64,000 nt of DNA from CAIXOA01 sp041653635 (GCA_041653635.1 JBAZFC010000001.1:682001-746000), one strand, 5' to 3'. Shown: positions 9,731 to 18,657, counted from the stretch's first letter. Program-made: numbers and translations. The notes: a model not told the origin generated them from the sequence alone.

Positions 9731-9745
9731 ATACCTTTATAAATG
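9731..9745 (+). promoter_or_regulatory. TATA-type promoter before the triple-HTH gene
   Basis: ACCTTTATAAATG is a strong archaeal TATA box about 45 bases before the ATG at 9783; a GGTGA ribosome-binding site lies at 9774-9778. A second TATA-like GTATATAAG lies at about 9752. Confidence 0.55.
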
Positions 9746-9782
9746 ATTTCTTCGTATATAAGTTGTGTGAAAAGGTGACAAA

Positions 9783-10520
9783 ATGCCCAGAGGCAGGAGA
9801 ATTATAATCAACCGGAAAATCAATGACGACAAGATCGACAGGCTTACCTCCATAGACATGGAAGACATAAGGAAGAGGAGGGGCGCAGTTGAACGCAGCC
9901 TTTCGCTTGCGATAGGCTCAGTGATGGACGCGGCACAGAAGACCTACGAGCGCTCAAGGAGGAGCGACACGGAGCTGAGGCGCGCGGGCATTTTATCTAT
10001 CCAGGACGCATATGAATATCTCCGTTCCAAGGGCATGGACATCTCCTTCAGGGCATTTGGGGGAAGGATAGAGCGCAGGAGCGTCCCTTCGGTGAAGGTC
10101 GGCAAGAAGAGGTACATCCCGATGCAGTCCCTTGAGGACATCCTCTCTCTCGGCAAGGATTTCTATACAATCCGCGAAGCGTATGAACTCTACAAGAAGT
10201 ACAACAGCGCAATCAACTACAGGGCATTCATAGGCAGGGTGGAGAAGAGCTCCATCCCCTCCCTCAAGATAGGCACGAAAAGGCTCATCCCGAGGGACAC
10301 GATAGACAGCCTCTCGCATGTTGCGCGCAAATACTACTCGGTCAGCCAGGCGATAAAAGAACTGCACGTAAAAGGCGTGGACATAAAGAGGAACGCCTTT
10401 GAGCGCAGGCTTGACAGGAACCGCATCCCGCACGTGAAGATAGGCGGGAGGCGCTTCATACCGCGCGACGTCGTTGACGAGCTCGTCGGCAAGGAACTGG
10501 CCCTCAGCAAGTCTAAATAA
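9783..10520 (+). CDS. Protein with three tandem excisionase/MerR-like DNA-binding modules
   Basis: A 245-aa basic protein, probably a sequence-specific DNA-binding factor. After a charged N terminus (1-75) come three clearly homologous units of about 54-60 residues. They begin at ILSIQDAYEYLRSKGMDISF (about 77), FYTIREAYELYKKYNSAINY (about 133) and YYSVSQAIKELHVKGVDIKR (about 187). Each ends in the wing-like pattern I/V-P-x-x-K-I/V-G-x-K/R-R-x-I-P (VPSVKVGKKRYIP, IPSLKIGTKRLIP, IPHVKIGGRRFIP), typical of excisionase/HTH_17 proteins. Those families usually have one module; three in tandem suggest recognition of a long or repeated site. polB starts 23 bases downstream, so co-transcription is likely. 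No family name is assigned. Confidence 0.85.
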   Translation: MPRGRRIIINRKINDDKIDRLTSIDMEDIRKRRGAVERSLSLAIGSVMDAAQKTYERSRRSDTELRRAGILSIQDAYEYLRSKGMDISFRAFGGRIERRSVPSVKVGKKRYIPMQSLEDILSLGKDFYTIREAYELYKKYNSAINYRAFIGRVEKSSIPSLKIGTKRLIPRDTIDSLSHVARKYYSVSQAIKELHVKGVDIKRNAFERRLDRNRIPHVKIGGRRFIPRDVVDELVGKELALSKSK

Positions 10521-10543
10521 CCCTTTCTGCCTGAATCCTACCC

Positions 10544-12919
10544 ATGGAGAGGAGGAAGGCGCTTTTCATTGAGGCAGACTACGCTGTGCGCGAGGGCAAA
10601 TGCTACGCGCGCCTCCTCGTGAAGGGGAAGAAAACCGCGATGCTCTATTTCCAGTACGACCCCTATTTCTACGCCGACGTTGACGAAGCAGGAAGGAAGG
10701 CGGTGGAGTCCCTCTCCCTGAAGGGGAAGGACGGCACCCCCATCTCGCCCAAGCGCACGGAATTCGTGGAAAGGATACTGGACGGCGTCCCGAAGCGGCT
10801 CCTCCGCGTCCTCTGCCACGAGCCCCACCACGTCCCCATCCTGCGCGAGGCAATCCCTTTCCCATGCTACGAATACGGCATACATTACGGAAGGCGCTTC
10901 ATGATGGATTTCTCGCTCGTGCCCTTCTCCGTCATCTCTTATGAGCGGGAGGGCAGGCAGATAAAGCGTTTCCTCAAATCCTCGCCCGGAGACCCGCGCA
11001 TGCTTAACCGCCTCGCCTTCGACACCGAGGTCTACAACCCCGTGGGCGCGCCCCGCCCCTCCAAGGACCCCATTATTATGTTCAGCTTCGCAGATGCATC
11101 TGGCGCCAAGGGCGTCGTAACCTTCAAGGACGGCAAGGGCGGCAACGTGGAGCTGGTAGAAAATGAGAAGCAAATGCTGGAGCGTTTCTTCCTCCTTCTC
11201 AGCGAGAAGGATGTTGATGTCATCTACGGCTACAACACAACCAACTTTGACCTCCCCTACATTGCGGAGCGCGCGAAGAAGCTCGGAATCCCGCTAGCGC
11301 TGGGGAGGGACGGCAGCCCATACCGCACCATAAAAAAAGGGATGGTCAATCCCCTCAAGATAAAGGGCCGCGTGCATGTTGACCTATACCCTGTCATGAA
11401 ATTCTTCGGCTTCACCGGCCTCATCCGCACCGATGATTATACCCTAAAGAATGTTTATTCCACCGTCACCGGCAAGAAGGCGACGAAAATAGACCGGATG
11501 GACATATGGAGGCAGTGGGACAGCGGCGACATAGCCACGCTCACGGATTATGCGCTCGCGGACTCGCTCGCAACGATTGAGCTGGGCGAGATGGCATACC
11601 CCCTCCTCTCCGAACTCTCCACAATCACCCGCATGCCCCTCTTTGACGTCGCGTACGCCACATCCGGCCAGCTCGTGGAAAGCCTCCTGATGGCCGAGGC
11701 CGCCGCCCACAACATGATAATCCCGCCAAAGCCCGGCGGCTCCGCTGTCGCGGCCCGCATAGAAAACCCCATCCAGGGCGCCTATGTAAAGCTGCCAGAG
11801 CCGGGCATATACGAAAACATCGCGGTGTTTGACTTCCGCGGTCTGTACCCCTCCATAATATGCTCATACAACATAGACCCCTTCACGCTCGACAAACAGG
11901 GCGAGAGCTTTGAATCCCCCACGCACGCCAAATTCGCAAAGTCCCCGCGCGGGCTCATCCCCCTCGTGCTGGAGAGCCTCATAGACCGCCGCGTCATCAT
12001 CAAGCGGCAGCTCAAGTCCGCGGAAAAGGATACGGAAGAGCACAAGATGCTCTCGGCGCGCTCCCACGCCTTGAAGATTCTCGCAAATTCCTTCTACGGC
12101 TACCTCGGCTACGCCCGCTCGCGCTGGTACAGCAGGAAATGCGCGGAGAGCGTCACCGCATGGGGCCGCATGCACATACTTGCCGCCGAAGAAAAGGCGA
12201 AGGCGGCGGGCTTCAAGGTCCTTTATATGGACACTGATTCCCTCTTCCTTTTATTGGGCGAGAAGAAGCGCGAAGATGCGCTCGCATTTCTGGAGCAAAT
12301 CAACAAGGAGCTCCCGGAAAAAATGGAGCTGGAGCTGGAGGGCTTCTATACCCGCGGCGTCTTCGTGAGCAAGAAGGGCGAGGAGAAGGGGGCGAAGAAG
12401 AAATACGCCCTGCTCGGGGACGACGGCCGCGTGAAGATACGCGGCTTTGAGCTGGTGCGCAGGGACTGGTCCGCCGTTGCAAAAACCACGCAGCGCCGCG
12501 TGCTTGAGGCAATCCTCCGCGATGGCAGCAAGGACAAGGCAGTGAGGATAGTGCGCGAGATGGTGGAGCAGCTCCGCTCAGGAAAGGTTCCGCTTACGGA
12601 CCTCGCAATCTACACCCAGCTAAAGAAGGACCCGTCCAATTACGATATACTAAGCCCGGAACTGCTCGCCGTGCAGAAGGCCATCAAGAGGGGCAAGCCC
12701 ATAGAGCGCGGCAGCATCATAGGATATGTGATAACCAAAAAGGGGAAGAGCATCTCTGACAGGGCCGAGCTCCTGGAATTCGCCCCGGACTACGACCCGG
12801 ACTACTACATAAACCACCAGGTGCTCCCTTCCGTGCTCAAGATACTCAAGGAGCTGGGCGCCGACGAGTACGAATTGACGCACGGCGGCAGGCAGAAGGG
12901 CATGGGCGACTTTTTCTGA
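10544..12919 (+). CDS. polB: Family B DNA-directed DNA polymerase
   Basis: Replicative or repair polymerase of the archaeal B family with 3'-5' proofreading. The exonuclease motifs are present: LAFDTEVYNP (Exo I, about 157), GYNTTNFDLPYIAERA (Exo II) and YALADSLATIELG (Exo III, Y-x3-D). Polymerase motifs follow in order: DFRGLYPSI (A, about 428), KILANSFYGYLGY (B, about 510) and LYMDTDSLF (C, about 560). At 791 aa the length matches archaeal PolB enzymes, and no intein is present. The ATG at 10544 gives MERRKALFIEADYAV. The C terminus ends in GGRQKGMGDFF; such a tail is compatible with a PCNA-interacting motif, but this is not a clear PIP box. Confidence 0.96.
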   Translation: MERRKALFIEADYAVREGKCYARLLVKGKKTAMLYFQYDPYFYADVDEAGRKAVESLSLKGKDGTPISPKRTEFVERILDGVPKRLLRVLCHEPHHVPILREAIPFPCYEYGIHYGRRFMMDFSLVPFSVISYEREGRQIKRFLKSSPGDPRMLNRLAFDTEVYNPVGAPRPSKDPIIMFSFADASGAKGVVTFKDGKGGNVELVENEKQMLERFFLLLSEKDVDVIYGYNTTNFDLPYIAERAKKLGIPLALGRDGSPYRTIKKGMVNPLKIKGRVHVDLYPVMKFFGFTGLIRTDDYTLKNVYSTVTGKKATKIDRMDIWRQWDSGDIATLTDYALADSLATIELGEMAYPLLSELSTITRMPLFDVAYATSGQLVESLLMAEAAAHNMIIPPKPGGSAVAARIENPIQGAYVKLPEPGIYENIAVFDFRGLYPSIICSYNIDPFTLDKQGESFESPTHAKFAKSPRGLIPLVLESLIDRRVIIKRQLKSAEKDTEEHKMLSARSHALKILANSFYGYLGYARSRWYSRKCAESVTAWGRMHILAAEEKAKAAGFKVLYMDTDSLFLLLGEKKREDALAFLEQINKELPEKMELELEGFYTRGVFVSKKGEEKGAKKKYALLGDDGRVKIRGFELVRRDWSAVAKTTQRRVLEAILRDGSKDKAVRIVREMVEQLRSGKVPLTDLAIYTQLKKDPSNYDILSPELLAVQKAIKRGKPIERGSIIGYVITKKGKSISDRAELLEFAPDYDPDYYINHQVLPSVLKILKELGADEYELTHGGRQKGMGDFF

Positions 12920-12943
12920 ATTTTGCACAATTCCGCGCGTGTG

Positions 12944-12960
12944 ACAAATATTTATAAAAC
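12944..12960 (+). promoter_or_regulatory. TATA-type promoter of the 13011 gene
   Basis: AAATATTTATAAAAC lies about 60 bases before the ATG at 13011; a GGGGGTCAT Shine-Dalgarno-like sequence (12998-13006) then decides the start. Confidence 0.5.
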
Positions 12961-13010
12961 AAATGAGCGAAGTAATGTACAATTCGTAGCGTTTAGTGGG
13001 GGTCATAAAG

Positions 13011-13886
13011 ATGGAAAACAAGAGGCTGCTGAGTTGGGGCCAGGGAAACGAGTTCCTTGCGGGCATGGTGGCAGACTTCAGGGACGGCGAAGCCGGTTGC
13101 ATAGTGACCGAGCCTGCGGACGCCCCCAGGGCCATCTCCTCCCGCAAGAAGGGCGGGGCATATTCCGTAAAGTACGGCTGGAAATCCTCCACCGGCGGCA
13201 TCCAGATAGAATCCATCGAATATTCCGATGAAAACCTGCGCTACCTCCATTCCATAGGCGCGAAGGAGGGCGTGGATTCCGCAGCCTTCACCCACTCCGG
13301 GCAGACCTACATAGTGCACAAGTGCACGCGCGCAATAGCGAAAAAGCTTTTCTCAGCCGCGAACCGTGTGAAGGATTTCGTTTCCGGCATAGTCGGATGG
13401 TTCAAGACGCTCGCAGGCAATTTCTACATCCTTTCCAGGGTGGACAAGGCGACGTGGGGCATAGACAGCCAGTTCTCAGCCCCGCACCTCCAGCCCGCCT
13501 CATGGTCTGATTTCACCGAGGAGAACAAGAGCAGGTTCGCCGAGCTGGCCACTGAGATGATGGTGAAGATGCACAAGAGCGGCCACGCGTTCTCAAACCC
13601 CGTCCCTTCAGAAATGATGCTTGATTCCAGAAGGGCACTGGTCGCGGACCCGCGCTACATAAAGCCTGTGAAAGGCGGCGCAGACGCTGTGGACAACTTC
13701 ATACTCATGATGCGCGGGCTCATGCGCAGGGGCTTCACCTGCAGCGGCACCCTCTTCTATTGCTTATCAGTCTATACGAATTCAATGGAGAAGGAATGCA
13801 GGCAGTGGTACGGGAAATCCGGCAAGCCGCAGTCCGCAGACCTCTTCCAGATTGCAAAAGAATTGGAAAGCCAGGTAGGGGCTTAA
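13011..13886 (+). CDS. Unknown protein with a degenerate kinase-like stretch
   Basis: A 291-aa soluble protein I cannot assign. The segment KMHKSGHAFSNPVPSEMMLD followed by ALVADPRYIK resembles, in spacing only, the catalytic loop and metal-binding loop of aminoglycoside/Ser-Thr kinase folds (H-x-x-G-x-x-x-x-N ... D), but the ordering of key residues is poor. The N-terminal part has no glycine-rich loop that I can see. It could be a kinase-fold pseudoenzyme or an unrelated protein. The start is ATG 13011, preceded by GGGGGTCAT; a GTG at 12996 in the same frame is less likely. It converges on rad50 with 16 bases between the stops. Confidence 0.7.
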   Translation: MENKRLLSWGQGNEFLAGMVADFRDGEAGCIVTEPADAPRAISSRKKGGAYSVKYGWKSSTGGIQIESIEYSDENLRYLHSIGAKEGVDSAAFTHSGQTYIVHKCTRAIAKKLFSAANRVKDFVSGIVGWFKTLAGNFYILSRVDKATWGIDSQFSAPHLQPASWSDFTEENKSRFAELATEMMVKMHKSGHAFSNPVPSEMMLDSRRALVADPRYIKPVKGGADAVDNFILMMRGLMRRGFTCSGTLFYCLSVYTNSMEKECRQWYGKSGKPQSADLFQIAKELESQVGA

Positions 13887-13902
13887 CCTTCTATTTTATG
13901 AG

Positions 13903-16191
13903 CTAAATTTCTTCAGCCGCAGTCGCACCGCCGCACTCCTTGTCCCTTGAAAACCTGTAGCTCCTCGCAAACTCCGAATTCATGAGGCTCTCCTCGTGGC
14001 TTATCACAAATGCCTGTTCCACAAGCTCAGGAACCTTGCTCTCCAGCGCCTCTGCGAGCGCCTGCACCGCGCCCCTGTCCAGGTTGTGCGTCGGCTCGTC
14101 CAGCACAAGCCATCCCGCCTCAGGAGCGAGCACTGTCGCGAGCGCAATCCTCAATGTGAGCGCGAGGCACGCCCTCTCCCCGCCGCTGCCCACCTTCTCC
14201 AGCCGCCTCCACTCGCCGTCATAAACTTCAAATGAGTAATCTTCTTCGCTCGCCGCAATCCTCAATTGCCTGTAATCTGCATACGGGTAAAGCACTGGCC
14301 AGATTCCGTTCATCGCGGCGTTTATCGCCTCCACCAGCTCGGTGCGCAGCTCCGCCTGCGCCTCCACCACCGCGTTCCTGAAAAGCGCCAGTTGCGCGAG
14401 CATCTCGCCCTTCTTCTCAATCTCCTTCCGAGCCCCCTCCATTCCCTCCAGTTCCCTATGGAGCGCCTCCACCATTTCCTTTAGCGAGGCGATCACCCTG
14501 CCCGCCTCCCTCCATTTCCCAGCCGCCCTCTCCCTCCGCAGCAGGAGTTCCCTCGCCTTCCCATCTGCTTGTGCATACTCCTGCTCGCTGAATTCTATGG
14601 ATGAATGCTCCTTCTCCAGCTCCGCCACCCTCTTCTCCAGCGCATCCAGCGCCCTCCCCTTTGCCTCCAGCGCCTCTGCCTCTCTCGCCGCAATCGCCGC
14701 CTCCCTATGCCTCCTCTCCGCGGCCTTCCTTTCCTCCGCGAGCTTCGCAATCCCGCGCTCCGCCTTTTCCGCCTTCCCCTTTGCTTCCGCGAGCATGGGC
14801 GCGAGCTTTTCCCTGGGCTCGCACGCGGGCGCCGCAATCCTCCTCCGCGCATCCTCAGCTTCGCATATGATTTTCCTTATTCCCGCCGCTTCCTTCTCCA
14901 GCTCCGCAACCCTCTTCTGCGCGGACGCCGCCACCACTTTCTTCTCCGTAATCCCGCGTTCCCTCTCCTCCCTTATATGCTCCGCCTTGTCGTGCCCCAG
15001 CTCGGTGCCGCACACCGGGCACTTATCATCTATTGCATCAACGTATTTCTCCATCTCCTTCGCGCCGCTAAGGAGCGCCTTCGCATTTGATGATAATTCT
15101 ATTATCTCCGCATCTGCCGCCTTCACGCGCCCCTCCAGCGCCTTCAAATCCTTCCCATCCAGAATCCTCTTGAGCGCCTCTTCAGCCGCTTTCCTTTCCT
15201 TCTCCGCGCGCTCCGCCTCGCGCAGCCTAGCCCCCAGCGCGCCCACATCCCTCGCAATTGATGAATTTTCCTTTTCCGCATTCGCAATCAATGAGCTTAT
15301 CCTCTCCAGCTCCGCGCCCGCATCCCCCAATTCCTTCTTCTTTTTCAGGAGCGCATCCACGCCAATTTCCTTGCCAAAAATCTCCGCGCGCAGCGCCTCC
15401 ATCCCGCCTCTTTCCTTCTCCAGCGCCCTCGCCGCCCCCTCCTTCCTCTCTTTTGCCTTCCTCATCGCGGAAAGCCCCTTCTCCGCAACTTCCGCCTCAG
15501 CAGCAGCCGCCTTCATCTCAGCCTCAGCCTTCCGCCCCTCTTCCTCCTCCTTCCCCAGCCGCCCCCTTTTCTCCTCCATCTCCTTCACGAGCGCGCCGTG
15601 CCTCTTCGCATCATACCTTCCCTCAAGCAGTTTCCTCTCCGCCTCCATCCTGTTTATCACGCGCACCGCGTTCGCCCTCACCTCCTCAAACCGGTCCAGC
15701 CCCATTAGCCCGTCCATCTCCCGCTTCCTTCTCCCGGCGTCCAGCTCAAGGAAATATCCGATATTATTCTGGTCCGAATAGATTGCGCGGTTGAAAAGCT
15801 CGTAATCCACGCCCAGCCGCCCGGCGACGAGTTCGCTCACGCGCGCCTGCCCGCTGTCCAACAGCTTTCCGTCCTCAAATATTTTCGCGGACGCCTCCAT
15901 CTTTCCGTGCTCGCCTTTCCTGAGCGCCCTCGCCACCCTGTATTTCTTCCCTGAATGCGCGAACTCCAGCGCCACGCGTGCCTCCTTCTCCCCGTGCCTT
16001 ATGAGGTCCTCTGTGCCGACGCTCCTCCGCCTCAACGCAGGAAAAGTCCCGTACAGCGCATAGCACATCCCGTCCAGCACTGCGCTCTTGCCGCTGCCCA
16101 TTATCCCCACGATAAGGTTCGTCCCTTTCCCGAACTGGAGCTTCGTGTCCGCATGGGACCTCCAGTTGGCGAGTTCAAGGGATTCTATCAT
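13903..16191 (-). CDS. rad50: Rad50-type SMC-like ATPase with zinc hook
   Basis: DNA double-strand-break repair ATPase that partners with Mre11. The N-terminal ATPase half has LANWRSHADTKLQFGKGTN and the Walker A GIMGSGKS (29-36). The two coiled-coil arms are Glu/Ala/Lys-rich (about 170-385 and 400-640), joined by a zinc hook CPVCG (about 390-394). The C-terminal half has the ABC signature GSGGERACLALTLRIAL (about 664) and Walker B WLVLDEPTHNLD (about 690). At 762 aa it is shorter than typical Rad50 (about 850-890), mainly in the arms. The start is ATG 16191 (MIESLELANWRSH), not the longer in-frame extension. No mre11, herA or nurA lies next to it, unlike the usual archaeal cluster. Confidence 0.92.
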   Translation of the reverse strand: MIESLELANWRSHADTKLQFGKGTNLIVGIMGSGKSAVLDGMCYALYGTFPALRRRSVGTEDLIRHGEKEARVALEFAHSGKKYRVARALRKGEHGKMEASAKIFEDGKLLDSGQARVSELVAGRLGVDYELFNRAIYSDQNNIGYFLELDAGRRKREMDGLMGLDRFEEVRANAVRVINRMEAERKLLEGRYDAKRHGALVKEMEEKRGRLGKEEEEGRKAEAEMKAAAAEAEVAEKGLSAMRKAKERKEGAARALEKERGGMEALRAEIFGKEIGVDALLKKKKELGDAGAELERISSLIANAEKENSSIARDVGALGARLREAERAEKERKAAEEALKRILDGKDLKALEGRVKAADAEIIELSSNAKALLSGAKEMEKYVDAIDDKCPVCGTELGHDKAEHIREERERGITEKKVVAASAQKRVAELEKEAAGIRKIICEAEDARRRIAAPACEPREKLAPMLAEAKGKAEKAERGIAKLAEERKAAERRHREAAIAAREAEALEAKGRALDALEKRVAELEKEHSSIEFSEQEYAQADGKARELLLRRERAAGKWREAGRVIASLKEMVEALHRELEGMEGARKEIEKKGEMLAQLALFRNAVVEAQAELRTELVEAINAAMNGIWPVLYPYADYRQLRIAASEEDYSFEVYDGEWRRLEKVGSGGERACLALTLRIALATVLAPEAGWLVLDEPTHNLDRGAVQALAEALESKVPELVEQAFVISHEESLMNSEFARSYRFSRDKECGGATAAEEI

Positions 16192-16237
16192 ATAGCGTAT
16201 ATTATGCAAAAAAAGGTTAAGAACCGGACGCCGCCCC

Positions 16238-16256
16238 CTATACTTATAAGATTTAT
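16238..16256 (+). promoter_or_regulatory. TATA-type promoter of the 16273 lipoprotein
   Basis: CCTATACTTATAAGATTTA in the 81-base divergent gap between rad50 and the lipoprotein gene; the TATA-to-ATG distance of about 25 bases predicts a leaderless transcript. Confidence 0.5.
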
Positions 16257-16272
16257 CCTCCATTCTCCCCAC

Positions 16273-17340
16273 ATGAAATATGCCGTTATATTGCTAGGGA
16301 TTGCGTTGCTTCTTTTCGGCTGCATCTTCCAAGGGCAGCCCGAGCCCGTCGCGCCGCCGCCGGAACCCGAGGAGACACTCTGCGTGGACGGCACCCTCCC
16401 CGGCGAATGCTCCGTCACCCAGCCGTTCTACTGCACTTCCGACGGCCAGATAACCTCCGACCCCGCAACCTGCGGCTGCCCGTTCGGCACCGCATTCCTT
16501 GACGGCACGTGCGTAATCAACTGCAGCGACGGCACCCCGTTCGCAACGTGCTCCGAGGTCAAGCCGTTCTACTGCACGCAGGAGGCGCAGCTCATAGAGG
16601 ACGCGGACGCGTGCGGCTGCCCCGAAGGCATGATATTCCATGCCGGCAACTGCATCTCCACCTGCACGGACGGAACGGACCCGCGCACATGTTCCAATAC
16701 GCATCCCTATTATTGCAACGAGCACCTTGCGCTCGTCCCTGATTTTGACAACTGCGGCTGCCCCACGGGCACCCGGCTGGTTGACGGCGACTGCGTCTCT
16801 GCGCACTGCATAGACGGCACGCCCGTCGGCTCATGCACCAGCGCGCCTTCCAACTACTGCAACGAGAACATGCAGATAGTGCTCAACCCGGAATGCGGCT
16901 GCACGACCGGGCGCATCCAGTCCTTTGACAAGAAGTTCTGCGTGAACCCCCGCCCCTACCCGTATCCCGAAGGGACCATGCTGAACATCACCACCACCCT
17001 CTCCCTCAAGGTAACGGATTCAGTGCACCCATCATACTGCCACACCGGCACGTACATCCGCGTAAACCTCACTGCCACGAACTCCGCCTCCACGCCCTTC
17101 AACCTGACCCAGTCCGACCTCACGGTCCTGCAGAGGTTCCAGAGCGACGGATACAGGTGGAACTCAGTCCAGGCCCCGGTGAACGACACCCTCTGCTTTG
17201 AGCGGGGGCCGTTCCCGTTCGGCGAGATTCCGCCGCGCTCCACAGTCTCCGGAGAGGTGTGGTTTATGCTCCTTAACTGGCAGAGCACCGCCACGTACGA
17301 CATGTTCTACCAGGACAAGAACATCCGCTTAACCCCCTAG
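16273..17340 (+). CDS. Cysteine-rich repeat lipoprotein, paralogue 1 of 3
   Basis: An exported 355-aa protein of unknown function. The signal peptide ends in a lipobox LLLFGC (Cys17), followed by a Pro/Glu linker. Four tandem units of about 44 residues follow (about 37-215). Each has six cysteines in the pattern C-x-D-G-T-x5-C-S/T-x-x-x-P-x-Y-C-x(10-12)-C-G-C-P-x-G-x(6)-C, for example CSDGTPFATCSEVKPFYC then CGCPEG. The spacing suggests three disulfides per unit. The last 120 residues form a separate beta-rich domain with two cysteines (VHPSYCHTG and NDTLCFERGPFPFG) and a phrase about extended binding (VNLTATNSASTPFNLTQSDL) like DUF4352-type lipoprotein domains. The ATG at 16273 follows a TATA box directly. 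Two paralogues follow downstream. Confidence 0.85.
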   Translation: MKYAVILLGIALLLFGCIFQGQPEPVAPPPEPEETLCVDGTLPGECSVTQPFYCTSDGQITSDPATCGCPFGTAFLDGTCVINCSDGTPFATCSEVKPFYCTQEAQLIEDADACGCPEGMIFHAGNCISTCTDGTDPRTCSNTHPYYCNEHLALVPDFDNCGCPTGTRLVDGDCVSAHCIDGTPVGSCTSAPSNYCNENMQIVLNPECGCTTGRIQSFDKKFCVNPRPYPYPEGTMLNITTTLSLKVTDSVHPSYCHTGTYIRVNLTATNSASTPFNLTQSDLTVLQRFQSDGYRWNSVQAPVNDTLCFERGPFPFGEIPPRSTVSGEVWFMLLNWQSTATYDMFYQDKNIRLTP

Positions 17341-17350
17341 TCAAAAACGC

Positions 17351-17380
17351 GGGGAGGGTAACAACCCTCCCCCCATTTTT
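17351..17380 (+). terminator. Hairpin terminator after lipoprotein 1
   Basis: A 9-bp stem (GGGGAGGGT / ACCCTCCCC, 17351-17359 with 17364-17372) and AACA loop, followed by CCATTTTT, starts 10 bases after the stop codon. Confidence 0.8.
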
Positions 17381-17483
17381 AGACGTCATTCTGACCCCCA
17401 CCCCACTCCACTTAGCAACTCTTTGCCCGTACCCCTTGCGCACTATCATGTACTTGCCTGTGATATGAAAGGCGATTAGGAGG

Positions 17484-17496
17484 GCGGTTTATATTT
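17484..17496 (+). promoter_or_regulatory. TATA-type promoter of lipoprotein 2
   Basis: GCGGTTTATATTT lies about 25 bases before the ATG at 17517, predicting a leaderless mRNA. The region 17381-17483 between the preceding terminator and this box holds nothing else that I recognise. Confidence 0.5.
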
Positions 17497-17516
17497 CTTT
17501 CTTAGGTAATTTGTGC

Positions 17517-18620
17517 ATGAAAAATGTGTTTGCACTTCTTGTATTAGGGATTTTGCTTTTCGGATGCACGCTTCCAGGCGGGGAGCCGCAGGAAATCCCG
17601 ACCAACGGGACGCAGCCTCCCGCGACCACACAGCGCTGCCTGGACGGGACCGCGCTGAACGCCTGCTCTGCGACCGCCCCCTTTTACTGCACCGCGTCCG
17701 CGGACCTGGTTGAGGACGCCGCATTGTGCGGCTGCCCATCCGGCACCACGCTCTCCGGCGGCTCGTGCGCGCCCCTGTGCGCGGACGGAACGGTTCCCGG
17801 CGCATGCTCCTCCAGCCGGCTTATGTATTGTGACAACTCTTCCCAGCTGGTGGAAAAGGCATCCGAATGCGGCTGCCCCCCTGGAAAAATCCGCTCCGGA
17901 GAATCCTGCATCGCCGCATGCAGCGACGGCACCCCGGTAGGGGAATGCTCCTCAACGAAGCCAAACTACTGCACAGCATCCTCGGCCCTAATCTCCGACC
18001 CCGCAACATGCGGCTGCCCGACGGGGAAAGTCCTGCTCAACGGCCAGTGCATGGACGCGAAATGCACGGACGGCACCGCGATGGGCGCATGCTCCGCCAC
18101 GAAGCCGCTCTATTGCACCGCCTCCCTCGCCCTGGCCAATGATGCGGACGCCTGCGGCTGCCCCACGGGGAGGGTAGTATCCTATAACGGCTCCACATGC
18201 GTGGACCCCAAGATGTCGTCCAAGAGGGAGGACTCCTTCTTTGACATCGTAACGGACGTTAGGATGCTTGTGCGCAACTCCGCGATGAAGGAATGCGAAA
18301 AGGGGGATTACATATACGTGGAAGTCCAGGTGGACAACAAGGGCTATTTCACCCCCTTCACCGTATCCCCATCCGAACTGAGCCTGTATGTGGACAACGA
18401 GGACTATCCCCGGGACAGCGGCTGGATGGAACTCAGTTTCCCGGAGAATGATTCCATCTGCTCCGAGCCGGCGAGGTTCAGGACCAGCACGATTCCCCCG
18501 GGCAGCTATTCCGCGGGCGTGGTCTGGTACAAGCTCAAGCGCTGGGACACCAGTGCGGACTACTCGCTCTTCTACCAGGACAAGTTCAGGGTGCATCTCA
18601 ACCCCGACACCGAGCAATAG
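17517..18620 (+). CDS. Cysteine-rich repeat lipoprotein, paralogue 2 of 3
   Basis: Same architecture as the gene at 16273: signal peptide with lipobox ILLFGC (Cys17), a Gly/Pro/Thr linker and four six-cysteine units. They begin CLDGTALNACSATAPFYC, CADGTVPGACSSSRLMYC, CSDGTPVGECSSTKPNYC and CTDGTAMGACSATKPLYC, and each contains CGCP. The C-terminal domain of about 125 residues has two cysteines (MKECEKGDYIYVEVQVDN and NDSICSEPARF) and ends DYSLFYQDKFRVHLNP, closely parallel to paralogue 1 (TYDMFYQDKNIRLTP). The 367-aa protein is expected on the outer face of the cell membrane. The ATG at 17517 is used rather than an upstream TTG because it begins the signal peptide and lies at the expected TATA spacing. 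Confidence 0.85.
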   Translation: MKNVFALLVLGILLFGCTLPGGEPQEIPTNGTQPPATTQRCLDGTALNACSATAPFYCTASADLVEDAALCGCPSGTTLSGGSCAPLCADGTVPGACSSSRLMYCDNSSQLVEKASECGCPPGKIRSGESCIAACSDGTPVGECSSTKPNYCTASSALISDPATCGCPTGKVLLNGQCMDAKCTDGTAMGACSATKPLYCTASLALANDADACGCPTGRVVSYNGSTCVDPKMSSKREDSFFDIVTDVRMLVRNSAMKECEKGDYIYVEVQVDNKGYFTPFTVSPSELSLYVDNEDYPRDSGWMELSFPENDSICSEPARFRTSTIPPGSYSAGVVWYKLKRWDTSADYSLFYQDKFRVHLNPDTEQ

Positions 18621-18657
18621 CATGCAATTTTATTCCTTTTCTTCCCATGCTTAGCCT

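Noticed and set aside
9720..9782. Possible replication origin near the triple-HTH gene
   Set aside because: Only TATA-like AT-rich sequence is visible; no origin recognition box pairs and no Cdc6/Orc1 gene in the window.
14342..15781. Long serine/alanine-rich open frame of about 479 codons on the plus strand inside rad50
   Set aside because: It is antisense to the Rad50 coiled coil; the biased Glu/Lys/Ala codons of that region read as Ser/Ala/Phe in the opposite frame. It has no promoter or ribosome-binding site.
15955..16272. In-frame extension upstream of lipoprotein 1
   Set aside because: It overlaps rad50 antisense and would bury the signal peptide; ATG 16273 sits directly behind a TATA box.
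17381..17483. Possible tRNA or second C/D sRNA between lipoproteins 1 and 2
   Set aside because: No cloverleaf stems or TTC-loop sequence, and no matching C and D box pair at proper spacing on either strand.
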